Shown here in pieces: positions 12,366 to 25,281 of a stretch of DNA of 64,000 bases (positions within the stretch are counted from its first letter, which is position 1; every line of letters starts with the position of its first letter). The DNA comes from Zingiber officinale (taxonomy: Eukaryota > Streptophyta > Magnoliopsida > Zingiberales > Zingiberaceae): positions 1 to 64,000 of the forward strand of contig NW_024589882.1 in NCBI RefSeq assembly GCF_018446385.1, given 5' to 3'. Under the pieces are notes generated by a model. It was given only the letters and a program-made list of their open reading frames with translations, was not told the DNA's origin and ran no database searches. The position numbers were made by a program, and so were the translations under genes.

Positions 12366-14939
12366 ATAGCTCTGCAGTATTTTATAATACAATCATGCAC
12401 ATATATAAATTCCCTTGACATGTCCAAGGGTCCAATCACACACATAAAACTATAAGCCATAATAGTTGGATCCTGCATCCACAAAGTTAGCACATCCTAC
12501 TATTAACCTGCCTAAATTATGTATGACATGTGCATAATTAAACTAATACCAAATACACAGAGGCAAAACCTTAGCTCTGATACCAATTGTTGGCTGTTAC
12601 TCGGAAAACCTAGAGGTTCCACTGTACAAAAATTTTGTACAAAGGTCTGAACCTTTTCCTAGCTACCATGTGTTCTTTTAAATTAAATTTTGGATCACCT
12701 GCGGAACCTAACACTTTTGATCCAAAACTTAATCTATTTGTCCTTTTAGGTTTAGACTTGGATCTCCTGCGGAACTTAACACGTTCGATCCAAATCACCT
12801 AAGTTATTAATTCCATTAAATATTAATTTCCATAATTGGTTCCCAGTACTTACGTGACGAGGCACATGACCTTCTTGGATATGGGAACAACCACCACCGA
12901 CTAGACAAAACCTTTTAAGGAAAGCTAATATTTAATTTCATAAAATAACTTTAGGTTAACCGAAAGGAACAATCAAATCACAAGGAAAAGAAGAAAACAT
13001 AAGAACACTACATCGAAAATAAATTAAATACTAGAATCAGAAACCTCTTGTATTTGGTATTATTTCCAAAAATAACTAGTATGATGTGGAAAGGAAAAAT
13101 TACTAGTTATACCTTTTAGAAACACCTCTTGATCTTCTACCGTATTCCTCTTCTAACCTCGGACGTTGTGTGGGCAACGATCTTCCGAGATGAGAAACCA
13201 CCAAAGCACCTTCTTCTCCTCCTAGCTAGGTTCGGCCAAAACAAAAGCTTCACCAAGGAAGAAGAAAAACCACCAACCAAGCTCCAAAGGATGCAAGCTT
13301 TCTCTCCTTCTTCTTCTTCTTCTCCAAGTAGTATCCAGCCACCACAAAAGCTCCAAACAAGAGGAAGGATTCGGCCACCACAAAGAGGAAGAGAGGGAGA
13401 GAGGATGGCCGCCCACAACACCAAGGAAAAGAGGGAGAAAATAATAGAGGTTGTGTCTCATGAAGGCACCTCAACCCCCTCTTTTATATTCCTTAGCCTT
13501 GGTAAATTAGGAAATTTAATTATAATAAAATTTCCTTAATTTTCCTTGACAACAATTAATTAATAAAAAATAAATAAAATTTCCTAATCAATTGTATGTG
13601 GTCGGCCACCTCATGTAGAGCAAATAAGATAATTTTTAATCAACAATTAAAACTTCCTTATTTGTCTTTAGAAATTTTAAAAAATAAAATTTCCATTTAA
13701 AATCCCTTCATGGTTGATAAAAAGAAATTTCTATAATTTTAGTTTTTCAACATGTGAATAATTTATAAAGAGAAAAAATAAAATATCTTTCCAATCTACA
13801 AATAAGGAAAGAGATCTAATCTCTTTCTTTAATCTGTTGTAGATCCTTTTAAAAGATTTATTTTAATTTTAATTCTCTCCAATAAATTAAATCCTCCACA
13901 TATGAAAAATTAAAAATTAAAATTCTTTTTAATTTAATGGGGGCCGGCCACCTAAGCTTGGGTTCAAGCTAGGGCCGGCCACCCATGAATCAAGGCTTGG
14001 CTGGATGAAGGTGGGTATAGTACTCTATAAATAAGAGGCTACGATAGGGACCGAGAGGAGGAATTGGTTTTGGTCTCCCGATAAAATTAAGCATCCCATG
14101 TTCGCCCCGAACACACAACTTAATTTTATCAATAATAATTCATTCCACTAGAGAACTATTATTGAACTACCGCACCAATCCCAAATTACATTTTTTTGGG
14201 CTCCTTCTTATTATGAGTGTGTTAGTCTCCCTGTGTTTAAGATATCGAATGTCCACTAATTAAGTGAGTTACTGACAACTCATTTAATTAATATCTTAGT
14301 CCAAGAGTAGTACCATTCAACCTTATCATCATGTCGGACGAAGTCCACCTGCAGGGATTTAACATGACAATCCTTATGAGCTCCTCTTGGGGACATTATC
14401 AACCTAGTATCTCTAGGACACAGTTTCCTTCTATAATCAACAACACACACTATAAGTGATATCATTTCCCAACTTATCGGGCTTTTGATTCATCGAACTA
14501 AATCTCACCCATTGATAAATTAAAGAAATAAATATCAAATATATGTGCTTGTTATTATATTAGGATTAAGAGCACACACTTCTATAATAACTGAGGTCTT
14601 TGTTTCTTTATAAAGTCAGTATAAAAGAAACGACCTCTAATGGTCCTACTCAATACACTCTAAGTGTACTAGTGTAATTATATAGTTAAGATAAACTAAA
14701 TCCTAATTACACTACGACCTTCCAATGGTTTGTTCCTTTCCATTTTGGTCGTGAGCTACTGTTTATAATTTATAAGGTACTGATAACATCATCATTTGCA
14801 TATGACACCACATATTATGTTATCTACAATATAAATTAATTGAACAACTACAAACAAATGTAGATAATTTGACCAAATGTGATTCTTTATTCAAAATAAA
14901 TGTTTACAAAAGCTTAGGCTTTTAGTATACACTCCAACA
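12366..14939 (-). mobile_element. Ty1/copia fragment B: leader, primer site and LTR
   Basis: 12366-12587 is the reverse complement of the copia leader seen at 7672-7890 and includes the primer-binding site at 12574-12585. 12588-14939 is a full LTR (about 2.35 kb) in minus orientation, ending CACTCCAACA. No gag or pol belongs to it. Its LTR carries the unoccupied version (12741-12760) of the site into which CACTA1 inserted in the neighbouring LTR C. Confidence 0.85.
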
Positions 14940-15107
14940 ATTAATTGTTGGTTGCTACTCAGAAAACCTAGAGGTTCCACTGTACAAAAATTTTGTACAA
15001 AGGTCTGAACCTTTTCCTAGCTACCATGTGTTCTTTTAAATTAAATTTTGGATCGCCTGCGGAACTTAACACTTTTGATCCAAAACTTAATCTATTTGTT
15101 CTTTTAG

Positions 15108-15400
15108 CACTACAACAAAATCGCTCATAGACATCGGTTTTCCACCGGTGTCTATTTGATTTTCGACCGATGTCTATGAAGCCGATGTTAAAAGTCTGCC
15201 ATTTTAGACATCGGGTAAAAACCGGTGTAGTATCACTTAACGACACCGTTTCATAAACGGTGTAAAACCGATGTAATATAGTATGTTAATAACACCAGTT
15301 TTGGCAGCGGTAAATGACCGATGTAATATTACTTTATAACACCGGTTTAACGTCGGTGGAAAACCGATGTAATATGTATTTTTTCTAACAGCACAGATTT
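15108..15400. repeat. CACTA1 left terminal and subterminal repeats
   Basis: The terminal inverted repeat is followed by many alternating copies of ACATCGGTTTT and AAAACCGATGT, often paired as short hairpins such as ACACCGTTTCATAAACGGTGT. In En/Spm such motifs bind the TNPA protein; here that role is inferred. The same sequence, inverted, forms the right end of CACTA2 (52200-52538). Confidence 0.9.
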
Positions 15401-15651
15401 GATTTTAAAACCGACAATAACAAAAAAAAATACACAAATATTCACAAATTGTACAAATATTCTTCATTCAATAATATCCATAAAATACACAAATATTCAC
15501 AAATTATATAAATAATCTTCTTACAACAATATCCATAAAATACCCAAACATTCTTTTTACATGTTTCAACAACTAGCTAATAGATATCAAAATCAAAGTA
15601 TAACATTCTGTTAACACATTAAGGTACAACTGTCTCAAATGTAATCTAGCA

Positions 15652-18600
15652 TGCATTCAGCCCACTCGAACCGCACTTCATCAATTTCAACTCTGGAGTA
15701 CTTGAGATTTGTAAACTGTAAAAACACATAAATTCACCATATGTCAAATAACTAAAACAAATGTGTGCATGTATCAAATAAAATAGAATACTGAGTTTTT
15801 AAAGGCTGTTGTGGAAGATAACGAATATAACAGTGAAGGAAGCATAGAAGAACAAAGAAAATGTTCATAGTTAACAAGCAAATGAAGAGATATACTATTT
15901 ATTGTACTACCTCTGATGCCATCTTCCAAATCTCATAAGCAAGAATGCAACTGTGCCCTTTGTATACACATGGCTAATAGACATAATACAATAAGGAGCA
16001 AAAGCTATAAAATTCACCATCACCACACAATCAATGAAGCAGGCAAACACAAGGTGGGTTGATATGCAGTGAAAGTGTTAATTAAGTGGAACTGCAGCAA
16101 ATCATGACTCAAGTCTGAGCACTATTTTAACAATACATTGCAAGGATATCTGAAGGATGTGAACACTGTATTAGAATTGTACAAGGCATCACAAATCAAA
16201 ATATTTCCCTACGAGCAAGGTTTAGACAAATTAGCCTCCTGGTCAAGAATGTTTTTGAAAGAAGCATTAACCACCAACCGAAATCACGAACAGTACCAGA
16301 TGCGTTTACAAGAGGTAAATGGATATTACTTGCAAAGAAAAATCATGTCTGAACATTCATAAATTTGGAGTTTTGTTCAGGTATTCTCAAAACTTGCAAG
16401 TTCTCAAAACTTCATACGAGTAAGATTCCAATATAATGTGTAACAACAATGTCTGTTGTCAACTTTCTGCATATTATGCTCCTGATTTTTTTGAACCTGT
16501 AAATAGGCGTTATAGCATAAAGGATAGGGATCTAGTGGAATTGGCATTGGTTTCCTTTGAAACTTCTCAGCGTATATATCAGGAAGAACTCCAAATACTT
16601 GACAAGTATTTCCACTGTTCTATTACCTACATGACTAGATAGTTTAATCCTCCTCTTTTTCTTTTTCAGTGATCATATTTCTTGAATTTGACAGTTGGGT
16701 GAAAGATAACAAACTAGATCAACTGGAACATAAAGAACATATCCCAAATTCAAGAACATAAAGATCCTAACATATCACACTTACAAAAAAAACTTTCTCT
16801 AATAAAGAAACATGATAGCATCTAATAAAGTAGGGTCATACTTGATGGTAGATGTACAAAAAAAAATTGGTTCTCAAAATTCAGAAAATACACTTAAACA
16901 ATAAAAAAAAACTTAGTTTAGAGTCACAAAATGAACCTAATCTCTAATTCCTTTCTTCTTAGGCAATCATTTAGTCTCCAACTAGTATATGGTTTGTAAC
17001 AAAAGCATAGCATTCGGTTTGTATAAAAAAAATCATTGTAACAAAAGCATAGCATCCGGTTTGTATCAAAAAATCATAGCAAGCACCAGGGGAACTAAAT
17101 CAAAATTATCAAAATCACCAGGGGTAAATATTTTATTATTACCATTGCTGGAAGTGAATCCTTGTGGTCAACTCCAAAATTTTCAATTAAATCTTTCATA
17201 TATCGCATGATATAGAAACCACATTGCTTCGCATACGGTTGTTGAGGAGCCTATGTTAGAAAAGAAATATTGGAATAACTCCTTCAAGGATAGTGAAACA
17301 GTTGCTAATCAAAAGGACATACCTTGACAGCTACCCATGTTGGTTGTTTTTTCCCTTTCCTTCCAGCCTCCGCATTATACATTTTCAAGGCCCTACATGC
17401 ATATAACCCATGGGAATTGTATTGCCACATCAAAATACTTACATGTTTCAACAAAGGTAAGAAAAGAAGCCAAAAAACTTACATGTTGACAACATATTTC
17501 CAATCTTGATCACGAATGCGGTGACTAAGAGGATCCAACAAAAAAATAATCTCCTTCTCAACATTGATGATAGTCAAAATCCAGTGAAAACTACACAAAG
17601 AAATATAATTAGTGTATATATGCATCTTGCAAGTTCTCAAAATATGCAAGTGAGAGTGATATATAATGTTATTCTTACTCACCCAACGTTGCATGGCACA
17701 ACAACCAATTGACCAGATGAGGTACCAATTAGCCTACTGCTCAAGTAACAAGCCCTTTTATTCAACTGTTCTTGGATGAAATCTCTATTCTGATTTCTTG
17801 ATGGTACATATTCCACAGGCACTGGATCCACCAATCTGAAATCTTGCAGCAACATCTTTTCCTGCATCTTTCTATATAGATGCCTACAAAGAGTGGATCT
17901 GAGCTCAAGAATGGCACAGGTTTTGGTACTAACATCCATGTGATTAGATAATCTTGCTATCAAGTAGACATGGCAATAATTCATATTTATGCTTTAAAAT
18001 GCTTCATGCCTTTCGGGAACTGACATATGTTTTGGTACTAACATATGCTTTCTGAAACTATTGAGTTCACAAATCTGTAAATTAGAGATATAATTTCCTA
18101 GGAAGTTGTACAAAATGTGAAACATAGGGAGGCAGCATTTGGTGAAGCTGTGTAATGAGATATAGTAGACAAGCCATGATTCATCAAAATGTCAAACATA
18201 AAGACGACTAGGATTACAAGAGAGGAGACTAGTGAGACAGAAAATATCCCAAAAAAATGATGAAATATAAATTAATGAAACACATAAAAAAAGTCCAATT
18301 CAATTGAAAGCTTACCACATATACACAACTATGCAAGTGTCTATGATTGGCTTCAATTCACTAAAGGGAAATATGTCATCGCAATTAACATGGACTGTGC
18401 GTTCCATGCCAAATACATCAGGAACTAATTCCAAAATCACATTCTCTGTTTCATCAAGACGTTGAAAATAACTATATAAGATGTGTAAGGGTCTTGGCAC
18501 ATTGGACGATTGTAACTTAGACTTCTCTTGTCTGTTGTCAACTTGTTTCTTCCTGGTCTTCTACATATGTAGATGCAACCATATATATATTAGATATGTG

Positions 18601-20551
18601 ACATACTTTAAATGTACACAAAATTTACACAACACTTTATCACATTTACCTCATCCCGCATGCTGATTAAGTGCACAGGCCAAGCCACATGGCCACCTAC
18701 AGCATCCCCAATACTCTGACATTTGGACGGGATTGCAACAGGCAGGGGTGCTGATTGATCAATTGCTTTATCAATGGCAATCCTCATGCAATTCACAGGT
18801 AATGGAACATCATCAATAAAGTTGCCAGGTCCATTAACAGAGACAATTGTCCCATATGCAACAGTCTTGTCGTTAGGCTGCAATAACAACATCACTGCTT
18901 TTCCCTATAAGACAAACAATTTATGAATCTTCAACATCACTGCCAAATTCATTAGATACTAACGATGGGATAATAATATCAACGTGAAATATAAATTTAA
19001 CCTGTAAAGCCGAATCCTTCTCAATAACTTTCACATCATCATCATCATGTTCTTCTAGGCCTTCATTTGAGAGGCGCGTATGACGTTCAACTTCAGGTTT
19101 TATATCGATCAGGCATTGTGGTTTAACTGAGCAGCTACCCTTCTCCTCACTGTCAAATTCTCGACCAGAAAGTTTCAACACCATTGCTTCCAATTTTTCT
19201 AGTCTGTCACCTTGATAAGAAAGCATAGCTTTTGCCTCCTTAAACTCTTTCTGTTGGCTTTCATAGGCAGCCTTATCAATTTGCACCTTCCCTCTAGCAA
19301 GCTTGAAGAAGGATGATGGAGTGACATTTGCTCCTATGCCTCTCACACGTCCACCATGTTCGTTAGAATTCAAGGCCTTCGTGAGAATATCCTCAAATGG
19401 TTTGGTAAAGGGCATCTTACCATCCTTCTTTTGGACAATATAATCATCCTGTCATGCATCCAAATACAATAACTTTAAATATATACATATATCATATATG
19501 TACAAAATAAGCAATTTATGTATACTTTTGCTTACAATCTTATTCACTGTTTGCTTCAACTCATCGCCAACATATTCCCCAGCTTTGTTGAGCCGCCCTT
19601 TCTTCCAGAGGATGGCTCTGTTTATCTCTTCGTCATCACATAAAACACTGGACTGATACCAAAAACCACATGAAGTCAACGTACTCAACAACCATAAGTA
19701 GGAATTTATTAATGTTAACTAAATACTTACTATTTCTTCAGACAAACCCGCATATCCTTTTCGAGAAAGACGATGAGGGTATAAGTTTTCCTTGCTTCTC
19801 TGACTTTGTAGTTCACTTTTCCTCTACATAGTGATAGATGAATTATAACCACATATATCAACTAGAATTTAAAAAGACCACCTTAAACAACTTACTATAA
19901 AGTCTTCAGACATCCGATTAATCACAAAACTACTCCAATCTTCACGTGAAATGCAATGTCCTTGAGGTACCTTATTGAGAAGCTTCGGATTATTTCTGTT
20001 TGGATGGATGAATTTCCTGGTGAGGTGAGTTTTATACTGACGCCACTTGGTGTTTGCAGAGATCAAACACCCATTCCTCCATTTTGGGTCCAGTTGGTAT
20101 GTCAACTACACAAACAAATATCTTAAGTATATAAATAACAGAACAGAAAAAAATGCATCACATAAGAAAGTTTCATGTTACTTACATTGACGGATTCCCA
20201 TATCATGTTCTTAACTTCAATCGGCACTTGCTTCCAAGAGTTGTAATTAATATTAACTTTTTCTCGAGCAAGCACACCAATAAAACTTTGCAATGCAGAA
20301 GCCTTTTCGCCAACTGGCTGTCCATACTCATTAAATTTGACACTTTGTTTGACTCCGTGAATCCTTTGAACAACAAGCTTATTCATTTGTGTACGACCTC
20401 TTTTTGATCTTGTTGTTTGGGCCGTCCCGACTGATCCTATGTCCTGGCTATCCTCAGCACCCTCTTTTTCATCCTGTTCTTTGTCTTTTGCATTTGTGTG
20501 TGAATACTTATCATCTTCACGTGCTAAATGGGCCTTTTTTCTAGTGTTCAT
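15652..20551 (-). CDS. CACTA second gene: Transposase_24 region plus Ulp1-like protease
   Basis: This is a multi-exon minus-strand gene. It begins MNTRKKAHLAREDDKY at 20551, and a charged N terminus leads to a Transposase_24/TNPA-like block (LDPKWRNGCLISANTKWRQY, exon about 20105-19896). Later exons include 19440-19000 (coiled segment AYESQQKEFKEAKAMLSYQ), 18907-18652 (VNGPGNFIDDVPLP) and about 18500-18312. A C48/Ulp1-like protease core follows: HWILTIIN with LLDPL (about 17592-17480) and QCGFYIMRYM (about 17215), giving His, Asp and Cys positions. The last exon ends at about 15655 with FEWAECMLDYI. Exon limits are approximate. Such fused genes are common in plant CACTA elements. The KS-like fragment at 16131-16735 lies within its 3' introns on the other strand. 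Confidence 0.75.
16131..16735 (+). pseudogene. captured ent-kaurene-synthase-like exons
   Basis: Three exon-like pieces of a diterpene synthase are read on the plus strand, antisense to the transposon genes. Piece 1 (about 16140-16310) holds YLKDVNTVLELYKASQIKIF and DKLASWSRMFLKEAL. Piece 2 (about 16500-16615) holds DLVELALVSFETSQRIYQEE. Piece 3 (from 16670, after a CTTTTTCAG acceptor) holds SWVKDNKLDQLE. Their order and content match consecutive exons of kaurene-synthase-like (TPS-e/f) enzymes, which make gibberellin precursors or related diterpenes. The region has no counterpart in CACTA2, although the flanking transposon sequence does (16090 matches about 51507; 16745 matches about 51165). 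Intervening sequence is retained, so the capture was from DNA. It lacks both ends of the gene and cannot make an enzyme. Confidence 0.72.
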
Positions 20552-20729
20552 TGTGTCGAAAACCTAATCATAACAGTGAGAATTTGAAATAGAGCAGAGC
20601 ATATCATTCAAAATCACAACAAAGTAAACATTCGTATATTTAAAAAAAAAACTACTACCAAACAATGAACCAAAGTTACCAAAATAAAGTAAATAGTCAC
20701 ATATATAAACCATACATAAAGTTACCAAA

Positions 20730-23700
20730 CTAAAAATTCTCATTGTCAACCCAAATCCCATCACAATCTCCACGAATACAGGATGGTTCATTGTCATCAG
20801 TTTCGTCAATATCCATTGATGGCATCCCTTTTGTGAAGCATTGGTAGTGGATTGAAGGATCTCCCAACTTATCATCAGTGATGTATTCAAAATACTCTCT
20901 ATTTGTAGTTGAAAGTACAATAGACCATGTGGGATCTTGAGGGTCTTCTACATAAAATACTTGCTTTGCTTGAGTGCCCAAGATAAATGGTTCGGATTTG
21001 AATCCCATTCTCTTAAGATTTACCAAGGTGAAACCATTATCATCTACTCTAATACCAGTGTTATTCTCTACCCAATCACACTTAAACATTGGAACTCGAA
21101 AATCATGGTAATTGAGCTCCCATATTTCTTGTATCACACCATAATACATCATGTCTGTTATAATTGGATTCTTATCCTTTGAACTTGCAACTTGCATTGT
21201 TTGTGCCAGCAAGCTTACACTCGAGTTTTGAACAACTGTAACATTATCACGTTCTTTCGTGTAATAAGTGACCCCATCGATCATATAACTAGAGTATTTT
21301 AGCACTTGCTTGCTAGGTCCATTTGCCAACAGCTTCACTCTTTTTGATAATTGATTGGAGGAAGATGATGTTGTATTTGTAACCTACAATTCATCATAAG
21401 GGGGTTTAATTATTAAAAGTCTTAAAGTTCTTGTGTTCAATAATAAACATGCTAATATTTATGGTACTTACATGTTCATGGAACCAAGAAATAAAACTTC
21501 TGTGGTGTTTATCTTGTAACCACTTTGCACCTTTAATAGGAAATTTTTGCTTCAAGTGTGTCATATGTTCCCTAATCAAAAAATTTTGAAGAGATTAATC
21601 ATATATTTTTTTAAACAATTTCAGGAGATTATTACTGAATTAGAGGGCTTACACAATGTAAGGATCAACCTCAGCTTCATTTTCCAATACATACCGATGT
21701 GCTTGTTCCCACTCATCGTGACAACATAAGTGCACCTTGGCACCTGACAAGGACTTAGTGAGTATTGTTTCACGATGCTTTGATGGAATCCCTATCGTGT
21801 TCATATTAGATAGAAATTCTGAGCAAAACTCTACAGCTTCTTCAGCAATATAACATTCAGCCATGCATCCTTCTGGTCGATTTCTATTCCGCACATAACC
21901 TTTCAATGTTTTCATATATCTTTCAAATGGAAACATCCATCTATACCAAACTGGTCCACACAACTTGACCTCACGCACGAGATGAACTGTTAAGTGAACC
22001 ATTATATCAAAAAATGAAGGTGGAAAATACTTTTCAAACAGACACAACGTCGTCACAATTTCTATTTGTACTTTATCCAACTTTGAGGCATCTATTACTT
22101 TGTTACATAACACATTGAATAAGAAACAAAACCTTGTGATAGCATTTCTGACATGCTTGGGTAGAATACCACGGATGGCAATTGGAAGCAAATGTTGCAT
22201 TAAGGTGTGGCAGTCATGTGATTTAAGACCAACCAGTTTTAGGTCCTTCATTGAGACAAAGTTTTTGATGTTGGAGGAGTAACCCGTGGGAACCTTAATT
22301 CCGAACAATGAATTACAAAGTCTTCTTTTCTCATCCTTGCTTAATGTATAACATGCTGGGGGCAAAAATGTCCTTTTCTCCCCTTTTTGTGGTGCTAATT
22401 CTCCCCTAATTTTCATATCCACTAGGTCGTTTCTTGCTGCAATTCCATCTTTTGTCTTTCCTGGCATATCAAGTAATGTACCAATCAAACTTTCGCAAAC
22501 GTTTTTCTCTATGTGCATCACATCAAGAACATGTCGAACATGCAGATCTTTCCAATACTCAAGTTCAAAGAATATTGATTTTTTTTCCAGCAGGACTTAC
22601 CATCATTTTCCTTTGATTGAAAATTTGCTCTAATTTTTCCCCATCGGCATGTAATTCCTTCTACTTTTTTTAAAACTTCATCACCGCTTAGTGGTTTTGG
22701 GGCCATAGTAAAGTCTTGCGTCCCATCAAATGCCTTCTTCTGCCTTCGATAAGGATGATCTCTATGAAGAAACCGTCTATGACCTGTAAATGACATTTTT
22801 TTACTATGCTTCAACCTTTTTGCACAAGTTTCCTCACCACAGATAGGGCATGCTTGATATCCTTTTACAGTGCATCCTGCCAGGTTTCCATATGCCGGAA
22901 AATCATTAATTGTCCACAATAGGACAGCTCTAAGCAAGAATCTTTCTTCTCGGTGTGCATCATATGCTTCAACACCAACTTCCCATAATTCTTTTAAATC
23001 GTCAATCAAAGGCGCCAAGTACACATCAATGTCATTTCCCGGCTGTTTGGGACCAGAAATCAACAACGTGAGCATCATATATTTTCTCTTCATACACAAC
23101 CATGGAGGAAGGTTATAGGTGATCATTATAACTGGCCAACAACTATATGTAGAACTCATCAAACTATGAGGATTGATCCCATCAGCTGCTATGGCCAACC
23201 TTAGATTTCTTGTCTCAGAAGCAAAATTTGGCCAATTATGATCCACAAGTCTCCAACAAGGTGCATCAGCTGGATGTCGCATATAGGCATCACATACTCT
23301 TTTATTAGCATGCCAAATTAACTCCTTAGATATTTCCTTGCTCCGAAACATTCTTTGAAATCTAGGAATAGGAGGAAAGTACCATAAAATTTTTGCAGGG
23401 ACTCCTTCAATTATCCTAGAATTCTTGGCCAACTTCCACCTTGACACCCCACAAGTAGGACAATCGGTAAAATCCTCATACTCCTTCCAGTATAAGACAC
23501 AATCATTAGGGCAAGCATGTATTTTCTTATAAGTCATCCCCATTGCACATAAGCTTTTCTTTGCATCATATAAAGATAAAGGCAATTCATTGTCAACGGG
23601 AAGCATTTCTCCAAACAATACAAGTAGTTCAGTAAAACTATTATCACTCCAGCTGTATTTCGCTTTCAAGTTATATAATTGCACAATTGCAGATAACTTT

Positions 23701-24107
23701 GTAAATTTAGTACACCCAACATACAGGGGTTTCTCAGCATCCTCAAGTAATTTTATAAATTGATCTGGATTCTCTGAACTTTCATATGCAGCGTGTACCA
23801 TATCTATAGGTTTATCAGCAAAATAGTTTTCACTTTCTCCAACTGCATCATTCTCTTTCTTTAAATCTCCTAATACAGATTCTTCCCCATGCCATATCCA
23901 TTTTTTGTATGTTAAGTCTATACCATTACAGTACACATGTGCCCTTATGCTGTTAATATTAGTGTTCCATAGATTGCCACATTTCGTACAAGGACAAGGT
24001 ATACTAGTAGGATTAGTAGCATGTTGCAGTGCAAATTGCAAGAAAGATTCTAGTCCAAGTTCAAACTCATGTGATAATCTATCCTTTGCCATCCATGCCT
24101 TGTCCAT
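20730..24107 (-). CDS. CACTA transposase (tnp2 / TNPD type)
   Basis: The gene starts MDKAWMAKDRLSHEFELG at 24107. Domains in order are Transpos_assoc (residues about 3-76, with CPCTKCGN), the tnp2 transposase core (DGINPH, then PGNDIDVYLAPLIDDL, then ACPICGEET), a DUF4218-type block (MHIEKNVCESLIGTLLDM, in a second frame from 22521) and a DUF4216-type C terminus (YHDFRVPMFKCDW, exon 21338-20730). Introns separate 21649 from about 21575 and about 21473 from about 21382. The core is cut near 22577 by a homopolymer: eight A residues in the coding sense where six or nine would keep frame. Upstream and downstream frames then read on without another stop. It would cut at the CACTA termini. The protein is otherwise near complete, so the break may be recent or an assembly error. 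Confidence 0.88.
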
Positions 24108-25060
24108 TTTGTTGTACTAATGAATCTAAAATCAATCAAAAATATCAAGACAATTACAACAATGAGCCAAAATTCTTAATCCATCATTATACAAATAAAT
24201 TAACTATGCGGGTCCTCCAAGAAACCAACTACGCTTACCAAGGAAAGGATACGAATAAATTTCATAAACCAGAAACCAACTACTTCATCATTATACCAAT
24301 AAATTTTATACCAGAAACCAACTACTTCATCATTATACCAATAAATTTCTAAACCAGAAACCATGACATTTCAGTGAAAACAATTAGCCTAGACATAAAA
24401 GAAACTTGATAGTTCAAGGATTACATAAACCCTACTTAGCAACAGGAACTAACAACTCCTCAATCTATCAAACATAAATGATCAAATCAACTCAAGGTAG
24501 TGTTTGAGGAAATTCATCAACCACATTGCATGCATCAATCAATTAATACTTGCAAACAAGAGATCAAGAAGAAGAAACTGTCGAAGATGAGGAAGAAATT
24601 CAGTAGCGATGATGTATAAAGGAAAAATTACCGGAATGTGAAGAAGGGCTCGAGCGGTGGCAGTGAATGCTGGACCGGAGATGGATGAAGCAAAAACTAC
24701 TGGAATGCGAAGAAGGCCTCGTCTTCTCAACCAAATGGAGGAGTTGGAGGAGATGCAGTGTGGTTGGACGGAGAAGCAAGTTCGTCGTGTCTTGATCCTG
24801 ATCGGGAGAGGATCTAGGAAGGGGGGAAGAGGGAGATGAGGTTGAGAGAGATGGTCGAACGACCAGCGGCTAGGAGGAAAGTCGTGGTGGTGTCGTGGTG
24901 GTGTCGCGTGGTGGTCGGATGGTCGGATGGTCGGAGGTTTAGGTTATCGCGAGAGAGATGTCGCGCGGAGGAAGGGCGGGATAAAGATTTAGGTTTGGAG
25001 GGAATTCACAGTGTGCAGATTTTGGCATGTGGGGAAAAATTAAAATATTTAAGAAGGGGT
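24108..25060 (-). promoter_or_regulatory. CACTA1 5' leader and likely promoter region
   Basis: This region lies between the transposase start and the subterminal repeats. The part near 24640-25010 is GC-rich with CpG and short GGTCGGAT repeats, unlike the AT-rich surroundings. It is placed where CACTA elements carry their promoter and first non-coding exon. The promoter role is inferred from position. No host coding segment is recognisable. Confidence 0.45.
24269..24363. repeat. 42-43 bp tandem repeat in transposase leader
   Basis: Two complete units begin CCAGAAACCAACTACTTCATC at 24269 and 24311, and a partial third begins at 24354. They lie just upstream of the transposase start codon on the minus strand. 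Confidence 0.9.
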
Positions 25061-25281
25061 TTATTAACATCGGATTTTAAAAACCGATGTTAAAATCGGT
25101 GTCTATTAACCCAAAAAAGGGCGCTCATAGACATCGCCTAAAAAACCGATGTCTATGAGCTAAAATCTGCGCTCATAGACACCGGTTTTTAGAAAAACCG
25201 GTGTAAAATACTCAAAGACTTCGGTTTTAGCCTAAAACCGTTGTTGTTCCACTGATGTCTATGAGCGATTTTGTTGTAGTG
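25060..25281. repeat. CACTA1 right terminal and subterminal repeats
   Basis: This holds repeated hairpin-like motifs such as ACATCGGATTTTAAAAACCG and GACACCGGTTTTTAG, then the terminal inverted repeat ending GTAGTG at 25281. It is the promoter-side end of the element. The same end, inverted, forms the left end of CACTA2 (44473-44700). Confidence 0.9.

Larger units (their letters stand above)
15108..25281 (-). mobile_element. CACTA (En/Spm) transposon CACTA1, full length
   Basis: This is a 10.17-kb element. It starts CACTACAACAAAATCGCTC and ends with the inverse GAGCGATTTTGTTGTAGTG. The near-perfect terminal inverted repeats run on to GACATC. The 3-bp target duplication TAG lies at 15105-15107 and 25282-25284. 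Both ends carry dense subterminal repeats of ACATCGGT/ACCGATGT type. Two transposon genes are read on the minus strand: a tnp2-type transposase (24107 to 20730) and a Transposase_24/Ulp1-type gene (20551 to about 15652). A captured host fragment lies at 16131-16735. It is structurally complete, although the transposase frame is interrupted once in a homopolymer. Confidence 0.95.

Noticed and set aside
13129-13539. 136-residue open frame, repeated at 25665-26075
   Set aside because: Both copies lie at the same position in LTRs B and C. They are LTR sequence, not a duplicated gene.
24836-25093. 85-residue frame near the CACTA1 right end
   Set aside because: It runs through short GGTCGGAT repeats into the subterminal repeats; better explained as leader sequence.
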